From positions 806,001 to 870,000 of the forward strand of contig OZ242006.1 in assembly GCA_965204705.1 (NCBI GenBank): a DNA stretch of 64,000 nt. Reading direction: 5' to 3'. Source of the DNA: Bin5 sp965204705 (GTDB lineage Bacteria; Chloroflexota; Anaerolineae; Caldilineales; Caldilineaceae). Below, one piece after another: positions 16,237 through 25,363 of this stretch; the first letter of the stretch is position 1, and every line of letters starts with the position of its first letter. Under the pieces are notes generated by a model that ran no database searches, was not told where the DNA came from, and was given only the letters and a program-made list of their open reading frames with translations. Position numbers and translations under genes: made by a program.

Positions 16237-17998
16237 CTGCTCGCCATTCATTCACTTCATGCGTTATTTGATCGCCGCCCAGGCTCTTCCACTGATCGAC
16301 AAACTCGTCGAAGGCGCTCAACGGTTTGTCGCCGATGATGATGCCAAGAACCGTCTCGTCTTGCAGCTTACCGAGGTCGGCGCCTCGCTCAAGCATTGTT
16401 GGCGTAGGCAGGCTCTGGAATTCGGTGAGTTTCCCTTGTTCCGCGGTATCCAGAATGAAAAGAAGCGCCTCTTTTGAGGTTATGCTCACTCCGGTCGGGT
16501 CCTCAAGCGCCAATGTCTGGTAAGCGTCCCGCTCCTCAACAGGGATGTCGTCCCACTCCAACTGATAGCGGATCTCGTTGGCGCGGTTTTTGGGGTCGAT
16601 ATTACCGCTGCCGCGGGTGCCGATCGGTCCGATGGCAGAGAATTTCCAGAAGATATTCGTCGTGGCAACCGAACCGTCCTCCTGGAACTCGTAGTCGTGG
16701 CCCTCCCAGCCGTGAAAGCGCCGTTCGTGTTCTTCGGACAACTCACGCATGAAGTTGGTGATCTTAAAGATCTCTTCCACGTGTTCCATTCCCTTGCGGA
16801 AGCAGAATGGCGAAGGATAGAAGCTGCTCGCGGTGCTACGCGCGCGGACGCCATTAGGGCCGGCCGGGTTGTCAGCGAAGGCCCACACCGTTTCGGGATC
16901 GTTGCGCACTGTATCCAACCATGCGCCCCACGACGGCGTGTAGTGGATGCCGCACTGGCTGGATGCCACGTCCTGGATCGAGTCCGAGGTGCTGAACGTA
17001 AAGAAATCCTTGCGGAAAACTCCGTCCTTGTACCACTGGCTCAGGAGCTCCAGCGGCTCTTTCATTTCTTCGCGAATGCTGTCGAAGACCAGCTCACCGC
17101 CAACGTCGCTCCACTGGTGCGGAATGACTCCGTAGGGCCCAAAGATCGGATCAACGCTGCCGAACCAGTTGGCGCCATAAGCCCTGTTGGCCAGCAGGCC
17201 GATCGTCGTGCCCGACGCACCCTTGCCAATGTCGGCTTCGACCACTGCCAGTGCGGTATCGCGCAGCTCGTCAAGCGTTGTCGGGACGGACAGTCCGAGT
17301 TTGTCGAACCAGTCCTTCCTGTACCAGAGGATGTGGTCATTCTGGGCCTGCTGCGCTACGAAGGGTAACCCATATTTGCGGCCATTAACGGTGGAGTAGA
17401 TCCAGGGAAGGTCGCCGTGCTGTGCCCAAATGTCCTGCCAGCTCTGGCTGGCGTACATGGTAAATGCGTCGGTGATGTCCTCCAGCAGATTGGCGTCTAT
17501 CATCTTGAGGAAGATGCTGGACGGCACAGTCTCCAGGTAGTCGGGCATGTCACCGCTTGCCATGGCAAGGTTGTACTTGGTTGTGGCTTCGTCACCCGCA
17601 GACCAGCTCCAGGCCAACGTGAGCTTGACGCCGAAGAGTTTCTCGATCATGCGCGACCAGGGATTGTTATCCAGCGAATCCCCTTCGCCAAAAGCGGTTT
17701 GGGAGTCCACCCGGCGTGTGGTCGAAATCTCGATTGGCTCTCGTCCTGGTTCAGGTGGCAGGCCCTCCGGCAAGTCGGGCAGAACCGTCGTCCAGCCATT
17801 GGGATGGTCCGGACTTCCCGGCATGTCCGCGCCAAGTAGCTCCGGGATCGACTGAGTTGCCGTCTGCGACATGTCGGCGGACTCTCCACCAGAACTCGGT
17901 GCCGCTTCGGGGGCGCAGGCCGCCAGCAATGCGGTTGTGCCGACTGTTCCGCTCAACTTCAGAAAATGGCGTCTCGATAGAGCTGTACCTTTCGTCAT
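16226..17998 (-). CDS. ABC transporter substrate-binding lipoprotein (sugar/LipO type), Tat-exported
   Basis: A 590-residue extracellular solute-binding protein. The start at 17998 is set by AAAGGAGG just upstream; the open frame extends 21 codons further. The N terminus has the twin-arginine motif SRRHFLKLSG, a hydrophobic stretch and the lipobox LLAAC, so it is a Tat-exported lipoprotein. The mature part resembles the family-1 proteins annotated for aldouronate or other oligosaccharide uptake (EKLFGVKLTL, MASGDMPDYLET, YGLPFVAQQAQNDHILWYRK, DWFDKLGLSVPTTLDEL). No permease or ATPase flanks it, so it is an orphan that must use components encoded elsewhere. Confidence 0.87.
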   Translation of the reverse strand: MTKGTALSRRHFLKLSGTVGTTALLAACAPEAAPSSGGESADMSQTATQSIPELLGADMPGSPDHPNGWTTVLPDLPEGLPPEPGREPIEISTTRRVDSQTAFGEGDSLDNNPWSRMIEKLFGVKLTLAWSWSAGDEATTKYNLAMASGDMPDYLETVPSSIFLKMIDANLLEDITDAFTMYASQSWQDIWAQHGDLPWIYSTVNGRKYGLPFVAQQAQNDHILWYRKDWFDKLGLSVPTTLDELRDTALAVVEADIGKGASGTTIGLLANRAYGANWFGSVDPIFGPYGVIPHQWSDVGGELVFDSIREEMKEPLELLSQWYKDGVFRKDFFTFSTSDSIQDVASSQCGIHYTPSWGAWLDTVRNDPETVWAFADNPAGPNGVRARSTASSFYPSPFCFRKGMEHVEEIFKITNFMRELSEEHERRFHGWEGHDYEFQEDGSVATTNIFWKFSAIGPIGTRGSGNIDPKNRANEIRYQLEWDDIPVEERDAYQTLALEDPTGVSITSKEALLFILDTAEQGKLTEFQSLPTPTMLERGADLGKLQDETVLGIIIGDKPLSAFDEFVDQWKSLGGDQITHEVNEWRAAKS

Positions 17999-18128
17999 TT
18001 CGTCCGTCCTCCTTTTGAGTGCAAGTCGTACGGGAAGGTAGCGTGCGGAAAGGCAAGGCACAGTGCTGCGATTGCACCGTAAATCGTGGGAAAATCAACG
18101 CTTGCCAGCGCCGCTGTGCGGGGCTTCA

Positions 18129-18157
18129 ACTATATAAGAACAGTTTGACGGTGTCAA
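18129..18157 (-). promoter_or_regulatory. Sigma70-type promoter of the orphan binding-protein gene
   Basis: Minus strand TTGACA (18152-18157), 17-bp spacer, TATAGT (18129-18134). The -35 sits in the short inverted repeat TTGAC-ACC-GTCAA, a possible operator. The predicted 5' untranslated region is about 125 nt. Confidence 0.7.
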
Positions 18158-18447
18158 TCGCGAGAAAAGCGGTTGGATCCCAGATTTCTAGCGGGTTTCG
18201 TCTGACCAGAGGTGACTTCAGACTGGTCATTAAATAGGACCCATTTGACGGAGATTGATCTGGGATAGACCCCATGTAGCCGTGCGCATCACCCATACTT
18301 TTGGGCATCCGCCGCCTGATTAAGGACTTATGAGGTCTGGCTATACTCAGGGTTTCGGACGGTAGGTCTACTGCTGAGCAGAGGGTCATTCCGCGGGGTG
18401 ATAGGGCAGATTGCAAAAGCCCGGAATTTCTGGAGGCACCTATGCAT

Positions 18448-18564
18448 TCACGCCTCTCTACACCCTGACATTGATGCCAGCTTAATCGACTGACGGTACC
18501 AGTCCTCAAATACCTTTCCGCAATCAGGGCAAGTAACGGTAATCTCTCTTTGCGGTGTCGTCAT
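18448..18564 (-). pseudogene. Truncated zinc-ribbon protein gene
   Basis: A good ribosome-binding site (GGGGGAGGA) precedes an ATG and 38 codons: MTTPQREITVTCPDCGKVF, then EDWYRQSIKLASMS and a stop. CP.CG..FEDWYR.SI is the first half of a short zinc-ribbon family whose full members continue with a second CxxCG pair. Here the second pair is missing and the frame ends soon after SIKL, so it looks broken. The flanking 18165-18447 has no gene. Confidence 0.5.
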
Positions 18565-18603
18565 GCTATCCTCCCCCTCATGCAGATAGAGAGACGCATT
18601 CAA

Positions 18604-19845
18604 TCACGCTCTCTCCTCCTCCGGCTGCGCATCATGCAGCGCACCCAACCGCAACAACTGCGGCGACAGCGCCGCCGCCCCCGCCACCACCAGAATCGTC
18701 CCAATCCCCCCGCTCACCACCGAAATCACCGGCCCGAAATACTGTGCCACCAACCCCGACTCAAAGCCGCCCAGCTCATTCGACGCCCCAATGAAAATCC
18801 CGCTCACCGCCGAAACCCGCCCCCGCATCCGGTCCGGCGTCAGCAGCTGCGTCAGCGTCTGCCGCACCACCATGCTGATATTGTCCAGCGCGCCGGTCAG
18901 AAAGAGCATCGCCCACGAGAGCGCGAAATTCTGCGAGAAGCCGAAAACGATCGTCGCCACGCCAAATCCCGCCACCGCCAGCAGCAGTCCGCGTCCCGCC
19001 CGCTTCATCGGCGGCAGATAGACCATCGACAGCGCCATGCAGAACGCCCCCACCGCCGGCGCCGCCCGCAGATAGCCGAACCCCGTCGCGCCCACCTGCA
19101 AAATATCCTCGGCAAAAATCGGCAGCAGATACACCGCTCCGCCCAGCAGCACCGCAAACAGGTCCAGCGCCATGATCGTGAACAGAATCCGCTTGTCCCA
19201 CACAAACCGGATCCCGCCCAGCAGCGTATCCCAACTGGCCGGTTCCGGCTTCTCATCCACCGGCCTGAACCGGATGCGGGTCAGGATAAATGCCAGCCAC
19301 AGCGAACCCGCCGCGGCCACAAAATACGCGCTCTGCACGTTGACCGCAACCACCAGGCCGCCAAGCGCCGGACCAACCACCGACGCGATATGCATCAGGC
19401 TCATGTTCCACGTAACCGCGTTCGGGAACACCTCCGCCGGCACCAGCTGCGGCAGCAGCGCCGTCCGCGCCGGTCGGCCCACCGTCATCGCGCACGCATC
19501 CAGGAATAGCAGCCCGTACATCCACGCGATCGGCCCCTCCGTAACCGAGAAGAAGGCCAGCGCTAGCGAAGTGGCCGTCATTCCCAGCAGGCTGAATATC
19601 GACAACCGCCGCCGTTCATAGCGGTCCGCCATCAGCCCCGCCGGCAGCGCCAGCACCATCAGCGGCAGCGCCTGCGCCAGCCCCACCAACCCCAGCGAGA
19701 GCGCCTCCCCCGTGCGCTGGTACATCTCCCACGCGATCGCAATGCTCTGGATATAGGTTCCCATCCGCGCCACAAGCCAGCCGATAACGTACAGCCGGTA
19801 ATCGTGTATGCGGAATGCGGCATAGGGGTCGTGCGAGCGGGACAA
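18604..19845 (-). CDS. MFS transporter (EntS/MFS_3-like)
   Basis: A 12-helix major facilitator permease of 413 residues. I place the start at the TTG at 19845 because GGAG lies 8 nt upstream and the protein then begins directly before SRSHDPYAAFRIHDYRLYVIGW, the usual beginning of this group; the open frame extends 12 codons further to another TTG. Motifs: GLMADRYERRRLSIFSLLG (motif A), DACAMTVGRPARTALLPQLVP, FPNAVTWNMSLMHIASVVGPALGGL and LTPDRMRGRVSAVSGIF. These are characteristic of the enterobactin-exporter-like MFS_3 group. The substrate is unknown. The 286 bp upstream carry a hairpin repeat. Confidence 0.85.
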   Translation of the reverse strand: MSRSHDPYAAFRIHDYRLYVIGWLVARMGTYIQSIAIAWEMYQRTGEALSLGLVGLAQALPLMVLALPAGLMADRYERRRLSIFSLLGMTATSLALAFFSVTEGPIAWMYGLLFLDACAMTVGRPARTALLPQLVPAEVFPNAVTWNMSLMHIASVVGPALGGLVVAVNVQSAYFVAAAGSLWLAFILTRIRFRPVDEKPEPASWDTLLGGIRFVWDKRILFTIMALDLFAVLLGGAVYLLPIFAEDILQVGATGFGYLRAAPAVGAFCMALSMVYLPPMKRAGRGLLLAVAGFGVATIVFGFSQNFALSWAMLFLTGALDNISMVVRQTLTQLLTPDRMRGRVSAVSGIFIGASNELGGFESGLVAQYFGPVISVVSGGIGTILVVAGAAALSPQLLRLGALHDAQPEEERA

Positions 19846-19977
19846 AAGAAAAACTCCAGTGGACGGGTGGGCAGGCCCCAATTGAACGCCATAACGCCGG
19901 GCTTGTCCAACCGGGCACAGGCTACTGGGGGCAATTGCTCAATTGGGGACAAAAGCTCGTGAGGCTGAATGAATCGG

Positions 19978-20002
19978 GTAGGGGCGCCCCTTGTGGGCGC
20001 CC
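19978..20002. repeat. CTTGT-loop hairpin repeat, copy B
   Basis: GTAGGGGCGCCC-CTTGT-GGGCGCCC with a perfect 8-bp stem. Same lead and loop as the copies at 2220 and 47429, different stem. Confidence 0.75.
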
Positions 20003-20131
20003 TTCGTGAACTATTCTAACGTCCAAATGTAGAAGCGACTGCCCTGCCGGCTGCCAGGTCTTGGAATTAACCGGTTGGCGGTGTAACCTGCCTTTTGTGA
20101 GATCCTTTCGAGATACAGGAGATGAGAGCGC

Positions 20132-20338
20132 GTGAACATCAAACTGCTAAATGAAGTCGCCCTCACTGAGGATTTGCCTGAATACAATCTCAGCCGCGGA
20201 CAAGTCGGCACCGTTGTTGAAATCCTCGCAAACGGCTACGCCTTAGAAGTTGAATTCAGCGATCCCGACGGACGCATACTTGAGACCGTCGCCCTGCGCC
20301 CGGATCAGATCGTGGTTCGCCCCCAAAAGTATTGGTGA
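20132..20338 (+). CDS. DUF4926 domain protein
   Basis: A 68-residue protein (MNIKLLNEVALTEDLPEYN, LSRGQVGTVVEILANGYALEVEF, LETVALRPDQIVVRP) that matches the compact SH3-like beta fold of DUF4926 along its whole length. It starts with GTG; AGGAG lies about 10 nt upstream. Members are often found beside toxin-like or nuclease genes, but no partner ORF is seen here. The function is unknown; an immunity or antitoxin role is only a guess. Confidence 0.75.
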   Translation: MNIKLLNEVALTEDLPEYNLSRGQVGTVVEILANGYALEVEFSDPDGRILETVALRPDQIVVRPQKYW

Positions 20339-20402
20339 ACCAAGTCCACGGCCAGCCGCACCATTGTCAACAGGGGAAAAAACACACTGGATAAGCTCTG
20401 CA

Positions 20403-21785
20403 CTATCCACCATCCCCCGCAGTCACACCCCCAATCATCACCCCGTCCACACGTATCGTCGGCGACCCCAGCGCGCCCCCCATCGGCACAAAGGTCAGAT
20501 CGTTACCGATCGCCTTGACATTGTGCAGCAGCTCCTGCATCGGCAGCGCAATTGTCACCTCGTTAACAGGATGGCTCAGTTCGCCATTCTCGATCCAGTA
20601 ACCCTTCGCCGAAATCGAATAGTCGCCGCTGATCGGGTTGATGCTCGCCGTGTTCATCACGCTCTCCACGTACAACCCCTGCTCCACCCCGCCGATCACC
20701 TCCTCCGGCGTCTCCTGGCCCGGCTGGAAGTAGAAGTTGCTCGCGTCCAGCGTCGGTATCGCCGAGTGGGAGCGCCGGTTTGCGTTGCCCGTCGAGCTGG
20801 CCGTCCCGTCGCGCGTGGCCGTGTAATGATCGTGCAGCGCCGTCTGCAACACGCCCTCGTCGATCAGCCGCGTCGCCGCCGTCGGCACCCCTTCATCGTC
20901 AAACGGCCGCGTCGCGATCCCGCCCGGCAACCGCCCGTTGTCCAGTACGGTGACCATATCCGCAGCCACCGTCTCACCGATTTTGCCCTCCAGGAACGAC
21001 CGATTCCTCTGCATCGCGTCCGCGCCCAGCGCACGCGAAAGCGCCCCCAGCACGCTCGTCGCCGCCATCGGCGAGTAGACCACCGACGCCCGCTGCGTCG
21101 GCACCGGCTTGCCCCCCAACATGCCCACTGCCTTGCGCGCCGCATCCTTCCCGACCGCCGTCGGCTTGAAGTCAGCCAGCCGCGAGCCAAAATCGAACCC
21201 AAACGCCACCGACCGGTCATTCTCGTCCGCGGCCATCGCCATCACGAAACCGCCGATAAAGCTCTTATCGTAGCTGCCCGCGACACCCTTGGAGTTCGCA
21301 ACCGCCACAGTCCCGTACTGGCTCATCAGCGTGCACCGGTTCGTCAGGACCACGCGTTCATCATAACGCAAAGCGGCCTTCTCAATCCGTCGTGCCATCT
21401 CAACCTTGCGCCCGATCGGCAACTCTACGATCGCCTGATCGTAAACCTCCAGATCATCCTCCCCGAGCGGCTGCGGCGCCGGCAGAGATCGGTACTCATC
21501 GCCATCCGCGACGTCAGCCAGGCTGACCGCCGCCTCGATCGTCTTCTCGATGCTGGCCGCCCCGAAATCGGACGTATAGGCATAGCCCGTCTTCCCGTCC
21601 CGGACCACCCGCAAGCCCAGCCCCTTCGAGCCCGCCTGCGAAAGCTTCTCCACCTCGCCCCGGTCTACATTGACCGACGTATTCTGTCCCACACTGATAT
21701 ACGCTTCCGCCTCCACACCCCGCTCAACCGCTTTGGAAACGACGTCCCTGGCAAATTCAAGATAATCCACGTCTACACTCCTCAT
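20403..21785 (-). CDS. pmbA: TldE/PmbA-family metallopeptidase partner subunit
   Basis: Non-catalytic half of the TldD/TldE protease heterodimer, which in other bacteria trims modified peptides such as microcin B17 and degrades CcdA. The 460-residue product begins with VDYLEFARDVVSKAVERGVEAEAYISVG and shows the family's VNVDRGEVEKLSQAGSKGLGLRVV, TLDASNFYFQPG, GLYVESVMNTASINPISGDYS and AKGYWIENGELSHPVNEVTIA. The metal-binding HExxxH of TldD is absent, as expected for PmbA. It lies directly after tldD on the same strand with a heptamer array in the 77-bp gap. Confidence 0.9.
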   Translation of the reverse strand: MRSVDVDYLEFARDVVSKAVERGVEAEAYISVGQNTSVNVDRGEVEKLSQAGSKGLGLRVVRDGKTGYAYTSDFGAASIEKTIEAAVSLADVADGDEYRSLPAPQPLGEDDLEVYDQAIVELPIGRKVEMARRIEKAALRYDERVVLTNRCTLMSQYGTVAVANSKGVAGSYDKSFIGGFVMAMAADENDRSVAFGFDFGSRLADFKPTAVGKDAARKAVGMLGGKPVPTQRASVVYSPMAATSVLGALSRALGADAMQRNRSFLEGKIGETVAADMVTVLDNGRLPGGIATRPFDDEGVPTAATRLIDEGVLQTALHDHYTATRDGTASSTGNANRRSHSAIPTLDASNFYFQPGQETPEEVIGGVEQGLYVESVMNTASINPISGDYSISAKGYWIENGELSHPVNEVTIALPMQELLHNVKAIGNDLTFVPMGGALGSPTIRVDGVMIGGVTAGDGG

Positions 21786-21830
21786 CCCGCCCCCAAAAAT
21801 CCAGGCTTATCTGTTGTTGCAAAGTACTAT

Positions 21831-21858
21831 CCACTGACCACCGACCACCGACCACTGC
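21831..21858. repeat. Heptamer array between tldD and pmbA
   Basis: CCACTGA, CCACCGA, CCACCGA, CCACTGC. It ends 4 bp from the tldD stop codon, inside an apparent operon. Confidence 0.85.
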
Positions 21859-21862
21859 CCTT

Positions 21863-23251
21863 TCATTCCGTGCCGCCAACCGTCAGCTTCGGCACGCGCA
21901 CCGTCGGCTGGCCGACGCTCACCCGCGCCCACTGCCCCTTGCCGCACATGCCTCGCCCCGGGTCCAGCGCCATGTCCGTCCCGATCATGTCGATCAGGCG
22001 CAGCGTCTCCGGCCCGTTTCCCACCAGCGTCGCGCCCCGCACCGGCGCCGTCAGCTTGCCGTCCTCGATCAGCCATCCTTCGGTAACCGTAAAGACGTAG
22101 TCGCCGCGGCCGATCTCTACCTGGCCGCCGCCCAGCCTCTTGGCATACAGCCCTTTTTGCACAGAGCCGATGATCTCCTCCGGGTCGTGCGGGCCCGCGT
22201 CAATATACGTATTTGTCATGCGCGGCATCGGCATGTCCCGAAACGACTGGCGTCGTCCATTGCCCGTCGACTCACGGCCCGCCCGTCGCGCTTCAGTCAG
22301 GTCCCACATATACTCTTTCAGAATGCCGTTCTCGATCAGCACAGTGCGGTTGGTCGGCGCGCCCTCGTCATCGAAGCGCATCGTCCCCCGCCGGCCAGGA
22401 ATAGTGCCGTCGTCGTAGGCGGTCAGAAAATCCGGCCCCACCTTCTCGCCCACCAGCCCCGTGTAGGCCGACGCGCCCTTCGTGATAAAGTCGGCCTCCA
22501 TGCAGTGGCCGCAGGCCTCATGGAAGAGGACGCCTCCCCAACCATTATTGATGACAACCGGCATCTCTCCGGCAGGCGCCGGCCTCGCGTCCAACATCAG
22601 CAGCGCCGTGTCGGCCGCCTCCGGCATCATCGACACCGGGTCGCGGTCGTCAAAAAACTCCAGCCCGATCTGCCCGCCCATCCCAATCGCGCTCGACTGG
22701 CGCACGTCCCCCTTCTGCGCCGCCACTTGCCCCTGAAATTCGAGAAAGGAGCGGTCATCCTCCGCCCAAACACCATCCGAATTGTAGACACAGACCCGGC
22801 GCCGCGTTTCCGTATACCCACACTGCACGCTGACAATATGCGGGCTGTGCTGCCGTGTGACCTCGTCCATCTCCCGCAAAATTCCCGCCTTCTCCTGCGT
22901 CGACATCTCCTCGAAAGGACGCTCGATCCGGGATACGACCGGGCTCTCCCCCTTGGTCAGATCCGCGCACACCTGCGCATTGTTCGCGTTCTGGCCCGCG
23001 GCCGCCGCAACCCCCGCCGCCTCCATCAGCGACGCCTCCGTCAGATCATCGGTGTAGGCGTAGGCCGCGTTGTTTCCATAGAAGACCCGCACGCCGCCGC
23101 CAACGTCGTTGCCCTGCGTTGCCTTTTCCAGGCGGCCCTCGTCCAGTGTCAGGGAAAGACTCTCCTTGTTTTCCAGATAAATTTCTGCCAGATCGGCGCC
23201 GTTCGCCAGCCCGGCGTCCAACACCCGGCGCATCGATTCAATGGGAAGCAT
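21863..23251 (-). CDS. tldD: Metalloprotease TldD
   Basis: Catalytic subunit of the TldD/TldE zinc protease. The start at 23251 has AGGAGAACCT just before it; the open frame begins 5 codons earlier. The 462-residue product has the zinc site HEACGH (HExxxH, about residues 244-249) in GGVLFHEACGHCMEADFI, preceded by a VVINNGWGG strand, and the later NTYIDAGPHDPEEIIGSVQKG and FTVTEGWLIEDGKLTAPVRG typical of the family. It forms an operon with pmbA. Cytoplasmic. Confidence 0.93.
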   Translation of the reverse strand: MLPIESMRRVLDAGLANGADLAEIYLENKESLSLTLDEGRLEKATQGNDVGGGVRVFYGNNAAYAYTDDLTEASLMEAAGVAAAAGQNANNAQVCADLTKGESPVVSRIERPFEEMSTQEKAGILREMDEVTRQHSPHIVSVQCGYTETRRRVCVYNSDGVWAEDDRSFLEFQGQVAAQKGDVRQSSAIGMGGQIGLEFFDDRDPVSMMPEAADTALLMLDARPAPAGEMPVVINNGWGGVLFHEACGHCMEADFITKGASAYTGLVGEKVGPDFLTAYDDGTIPGRRGTMRFDDEGAPTNRTVLIENGILKEYMWDLTEARRAGRESTGNGRRQSFRDMPMPRMTNTYIDAGPHDPEEIIGSVQKGLYAKRLGGGQVEIGRGDYVFTVTEGWLIEDGKLTAPVRGATLVGNGPETLRLIDMIGTDMALDPGRGMCGKGQWARVSVGQPTVRVPKLTVGGTE

Positions 23252-23293
23252 AGGTTCTCCTGTCACGACAAAAAAAGTAGCCTGTAACTCTCT

Positions 23294-24109
23294 CTACAAC
23301 GAAACCTCGTTCAACCGCTGCACATCCTCATCATCCAACGCCAGCGTCAGCGCCTCGATATTCTGCCGTAGATGGTCGCGGTTCGTCGACATCGGTATCG
23401 TCACCACCTGCGGTTGCCGCGTCAGCCAGCGGATGGCAACATGCGCCGCCGAAGCGCCGTGCTTGCGCGCCACCGCCTGCACCGTTCCGTCCTGCATCAC
23501 GCCATCCTTCAGCGGACAGTACGCGGTCAGAACAACATTGTTCTCCTGGCAGTAGCGCAGCAGCCCGTTCTCCTCCGGCTCGCGCGTGTAAAGATTGTAT
23601 CGCACCTGATTCGTTACAACCGGTGTATCGCACAGCTCCTGTGCCTCCCGCAACAGCGCAACGTCAAAGTTGCTCACGCCAACCCGCCTCACCCGGCCCT
23701 CCGCCGCTACCCGATTCAGCGCCCTGAAAGTCTCCTCCAGCGGCACGTTCGGATTGGGCCAGTGAATGAGGTACATGTCGGCATAATCCGTCTGCAACCG
23801 CTCCAGGCTGCCGTCCACCGCCCGCAACAGATCATCGTAGCGTAAATTGTCCGCCAGTACCTTGGTCGTCAGGAAAATCTCCTCACGCGCAAACTCCTGC
23901 ATCGCCCGCCCCACCAGCTCCTCGCAATGACCGACCCCGTACATCTCCGCCGTGTCGATATGCGTATATCCCATCGCGATCGCATCCCGGATTATGGCGA
24001 CCATCTCGTCATCCCGCGAATAGTCGCGGCTGCGGCCGCCCCCCATCTGCCATGTACCCAATCCCAATAACGGAAGACGACCGCCGTCGTTAAGTGTCAG
24101 AGTTTCCAT
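23294..24109 (-). CDS. Aldo/keto reductase
   Basis: NADPH-dependent oxidoreductase of the AKR superfamily, 271 residues when started at 24109 (METLTLNDGGRLPLLGLGTW); the open frame continues 38 codons upstream without conserved content. The catalytic tetrad is visible: D52 and Y57 in HIDTAEMYG, K83 in FLTTKVL and H116 in YLIHWPNP. The cofactor part includes VGVSNFDVALLREAQ, VVTNQVRYNLYTRE and LTAYCPLKDG. Length matches the AKR5-like bacterial group. It lies 42 bp upstream of tldD on the same strand and may be co-transcribed. The carbonyl substrate is unknown. Confidence 0.9.
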   Translation of the reverse strand: METLTLNDGGRLPLLGLGTWQMGGGRSRDYSRDDEMVAIIRDAIAMGYTHIDTAEMYGVGHCEELVGRAMQEFAREEIFLTTKVLADNLRYDDLLRAVDGSLERLQTDYADMYLIHWPNPNVPLEETFRALNRVAAEGRVRRVGVSNFDVALLREAQELCDTPVVTNQVRYNLYTREPEENGLLRYCQENNVVLTAYCPLKDGVMQDGTVQAVARKHGASAAHVAIRWLTRQPQVVTIPMSTNRDHLRQNIEALTLALDDEDVQRLNEVSL

Positions 24110-24496
24110 TTCCCGTCTTTCTCCTTGCGCCTCACGTGCAGCCGTTCTCCCAAAGAGCAGCGCGCTCCCGAACAGCCGTACCTGATTGGCTTCTGTGGCT
24201 CTAACGCAAAGTATACGCCACACAGCATGATTCTAGAATTTACCACCTGGGTTTACACACAAGGCGTCTGTACCCACTTCCTCAAATCCAAGCCTCCCTC
24301 GACAGCGCCGAAACACGCACCACGCGTTACGAAATACCTGTCCCAAGCGTCCCGTCAGTGTCAGCTAACCGTCAGCAAGTTCTGCTTGTTCGGCATTGAC
24401 AGAACAAACCGAAATTGCTACATTTCATAGCGTCTTCTGCAAACGTAGCGACTCGCAAACGGTCGGCATAAGCGCCCGGACGTAAGGAGCAACAGC
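24110..24496. other. Intergenic region before the export operon
   Basis: 387 bp between divergent genes. No gene is supported; the short open frames have no ribosome-binding sites or domains. The right end carries a promoter listed separately. Confidence 0.6.
24386..24424 (+). promoter_or_regulatory. Promoter with overlapping inverted repeat before the ABC-2 export operon
   Basis: TTGACA (24396-24401), 17-bp spacer, TACATT (24419-24424). The inverted repeat TTGTTC (24386-24391) / GAACAA (24402-24407) straddles the -35 and is a candidate binding site for the GbsR/MarR regulator encoded in the operon. The predicted leader is about 65 nt. Confidence 0.65.
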
Positions 24497-25363
24497 ATGG
24501 CACAGCCCGCAATTTCTGTGAAGGATCTCCACTACAGCTACGGCGACACCCTGGCCGTCGACGGCATCTCCTTTGATGTGGACGAAGGCGAGGTGGTCGG
24601 ATTCCTTGGCCCTAACGGTGCCGGCAAGTCCACCGTCGTCAAAATGCTCACCGGGCAGCTGACACCCCAACAGGGCTCGGCCTCGCTCCTGGGCATGGAT
24701 ATCGTCAAGGAGCGAAAACAGGTGCAACAGGAGGTCGGCATCGCCTTCGAAACCACCAACCTCTACGAGCAGATGAGCGCGGTCGAGAACCTTGACCTCT
24801 TCGCCAAACTCTATAAGGTGTCCAATTTCGACGCCATGAGTCTGCTCGAAAAGGTCGGCCTCGGCGGCCGCGAAAAGGAGCACGTCGCCAGCTACTCCAA
24901 GGGCATGAAACAGCGCCTCATGATGGCGCGCGCCCTCGTCAGCGACCCCAGAATGCTCTTCCTCGACGAACCGACCGACGGCCTCGATCCCGTCTCCACC
25001 GAGACGATCCACGCCCTCATCCGCGCCGCCACCCAAAATGGAACGACCGTCTTCCTGACCACGCACGATATGGTCGAGGCCGACAAGCTCTCAGACCGCG
25101 TCGCCTTCCTCAACCAGGGCAAAATCGTCGCGCTCGACACGCCGGCCCGCCTCAAAATGAGCTTCGGCATGCGCGCGCTCAAAGTGGAAATCGAGCTGCC
25201 TGACGGCGGCGCCGAGGTGCGCGAACTGTCGCTCGACCAGGACCAGACCGCGCAGGATGTCTTCGATCTGTTCAAAAACGAGCGCATCCTCACCGTCCAC
25301 AGCGAAGAGGCAACGCTCGAAGATATCTTCTTTGACATCACCGGAAGGGGGTTACAGGGATGA
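24497..25363 (+). CDS. ABC-2-type exporter ATP-binding protein 1
   Basis: ATPase of a drug, lipid or bacteriocin-type ABC exporter, 288 residues. Walker A is GPNGAGKST (about 37-45), the Q-loop region ETTNLYEQM, signature YSKGMKQRLMMARAL, Walker B MLFLDEPTDGLDPVS and H-loop TTHDM. The C-terminal 70 residues (KVEIELPDGGAEVRELS, LTVHSEEATLEDIFFDITGRGL) are the usual accessory domain of the CcmA/NatA-like group. Its TGA overlaps the next gene's ATG (ATGA), so it is coupled to the first permease. It heads a seven-gene operon. Confidence 0.92.
   Translation: MAQPAISVKDLHYSYGDTLAVDGISFDVDEGEVVGFLGPNGAGKSTVVKMLTGQLTPQQGSASLLGMDIVKERKQVQQEVGIAFETTNLYEQMSAVENLDLFAKLYKVSNFDAMSLLEKVGLGGREKEHVASYSKGMKQRLMMARALVSDPRMLFLDEPTDGLDPVSTETIHALIRAATQNGTTVFLTTHDMVEADKLSDRVAFLNQGKIVALDTPARLKMSFGMRALKVEIELPDGGAEVRELSLDQDQTAQDVFDLFKNERILTVHSEEATLEDIFFDITGRGLQG

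Noticed and set aside
18550..19509. Plus-strand 319-codon frame opposite the MFS gene
   Set aside because: Arg/His/Pro-rich antisense shadow; the MFS gene on the other strand is clear.
20250..22100. Long plus-strand open frame opposite pmbA and tldD
   Set aside because: It is antisense to two well-supported genes, is Arg/His/Pro-rich without any domain, and follows from codon bias in high-GC DNA.
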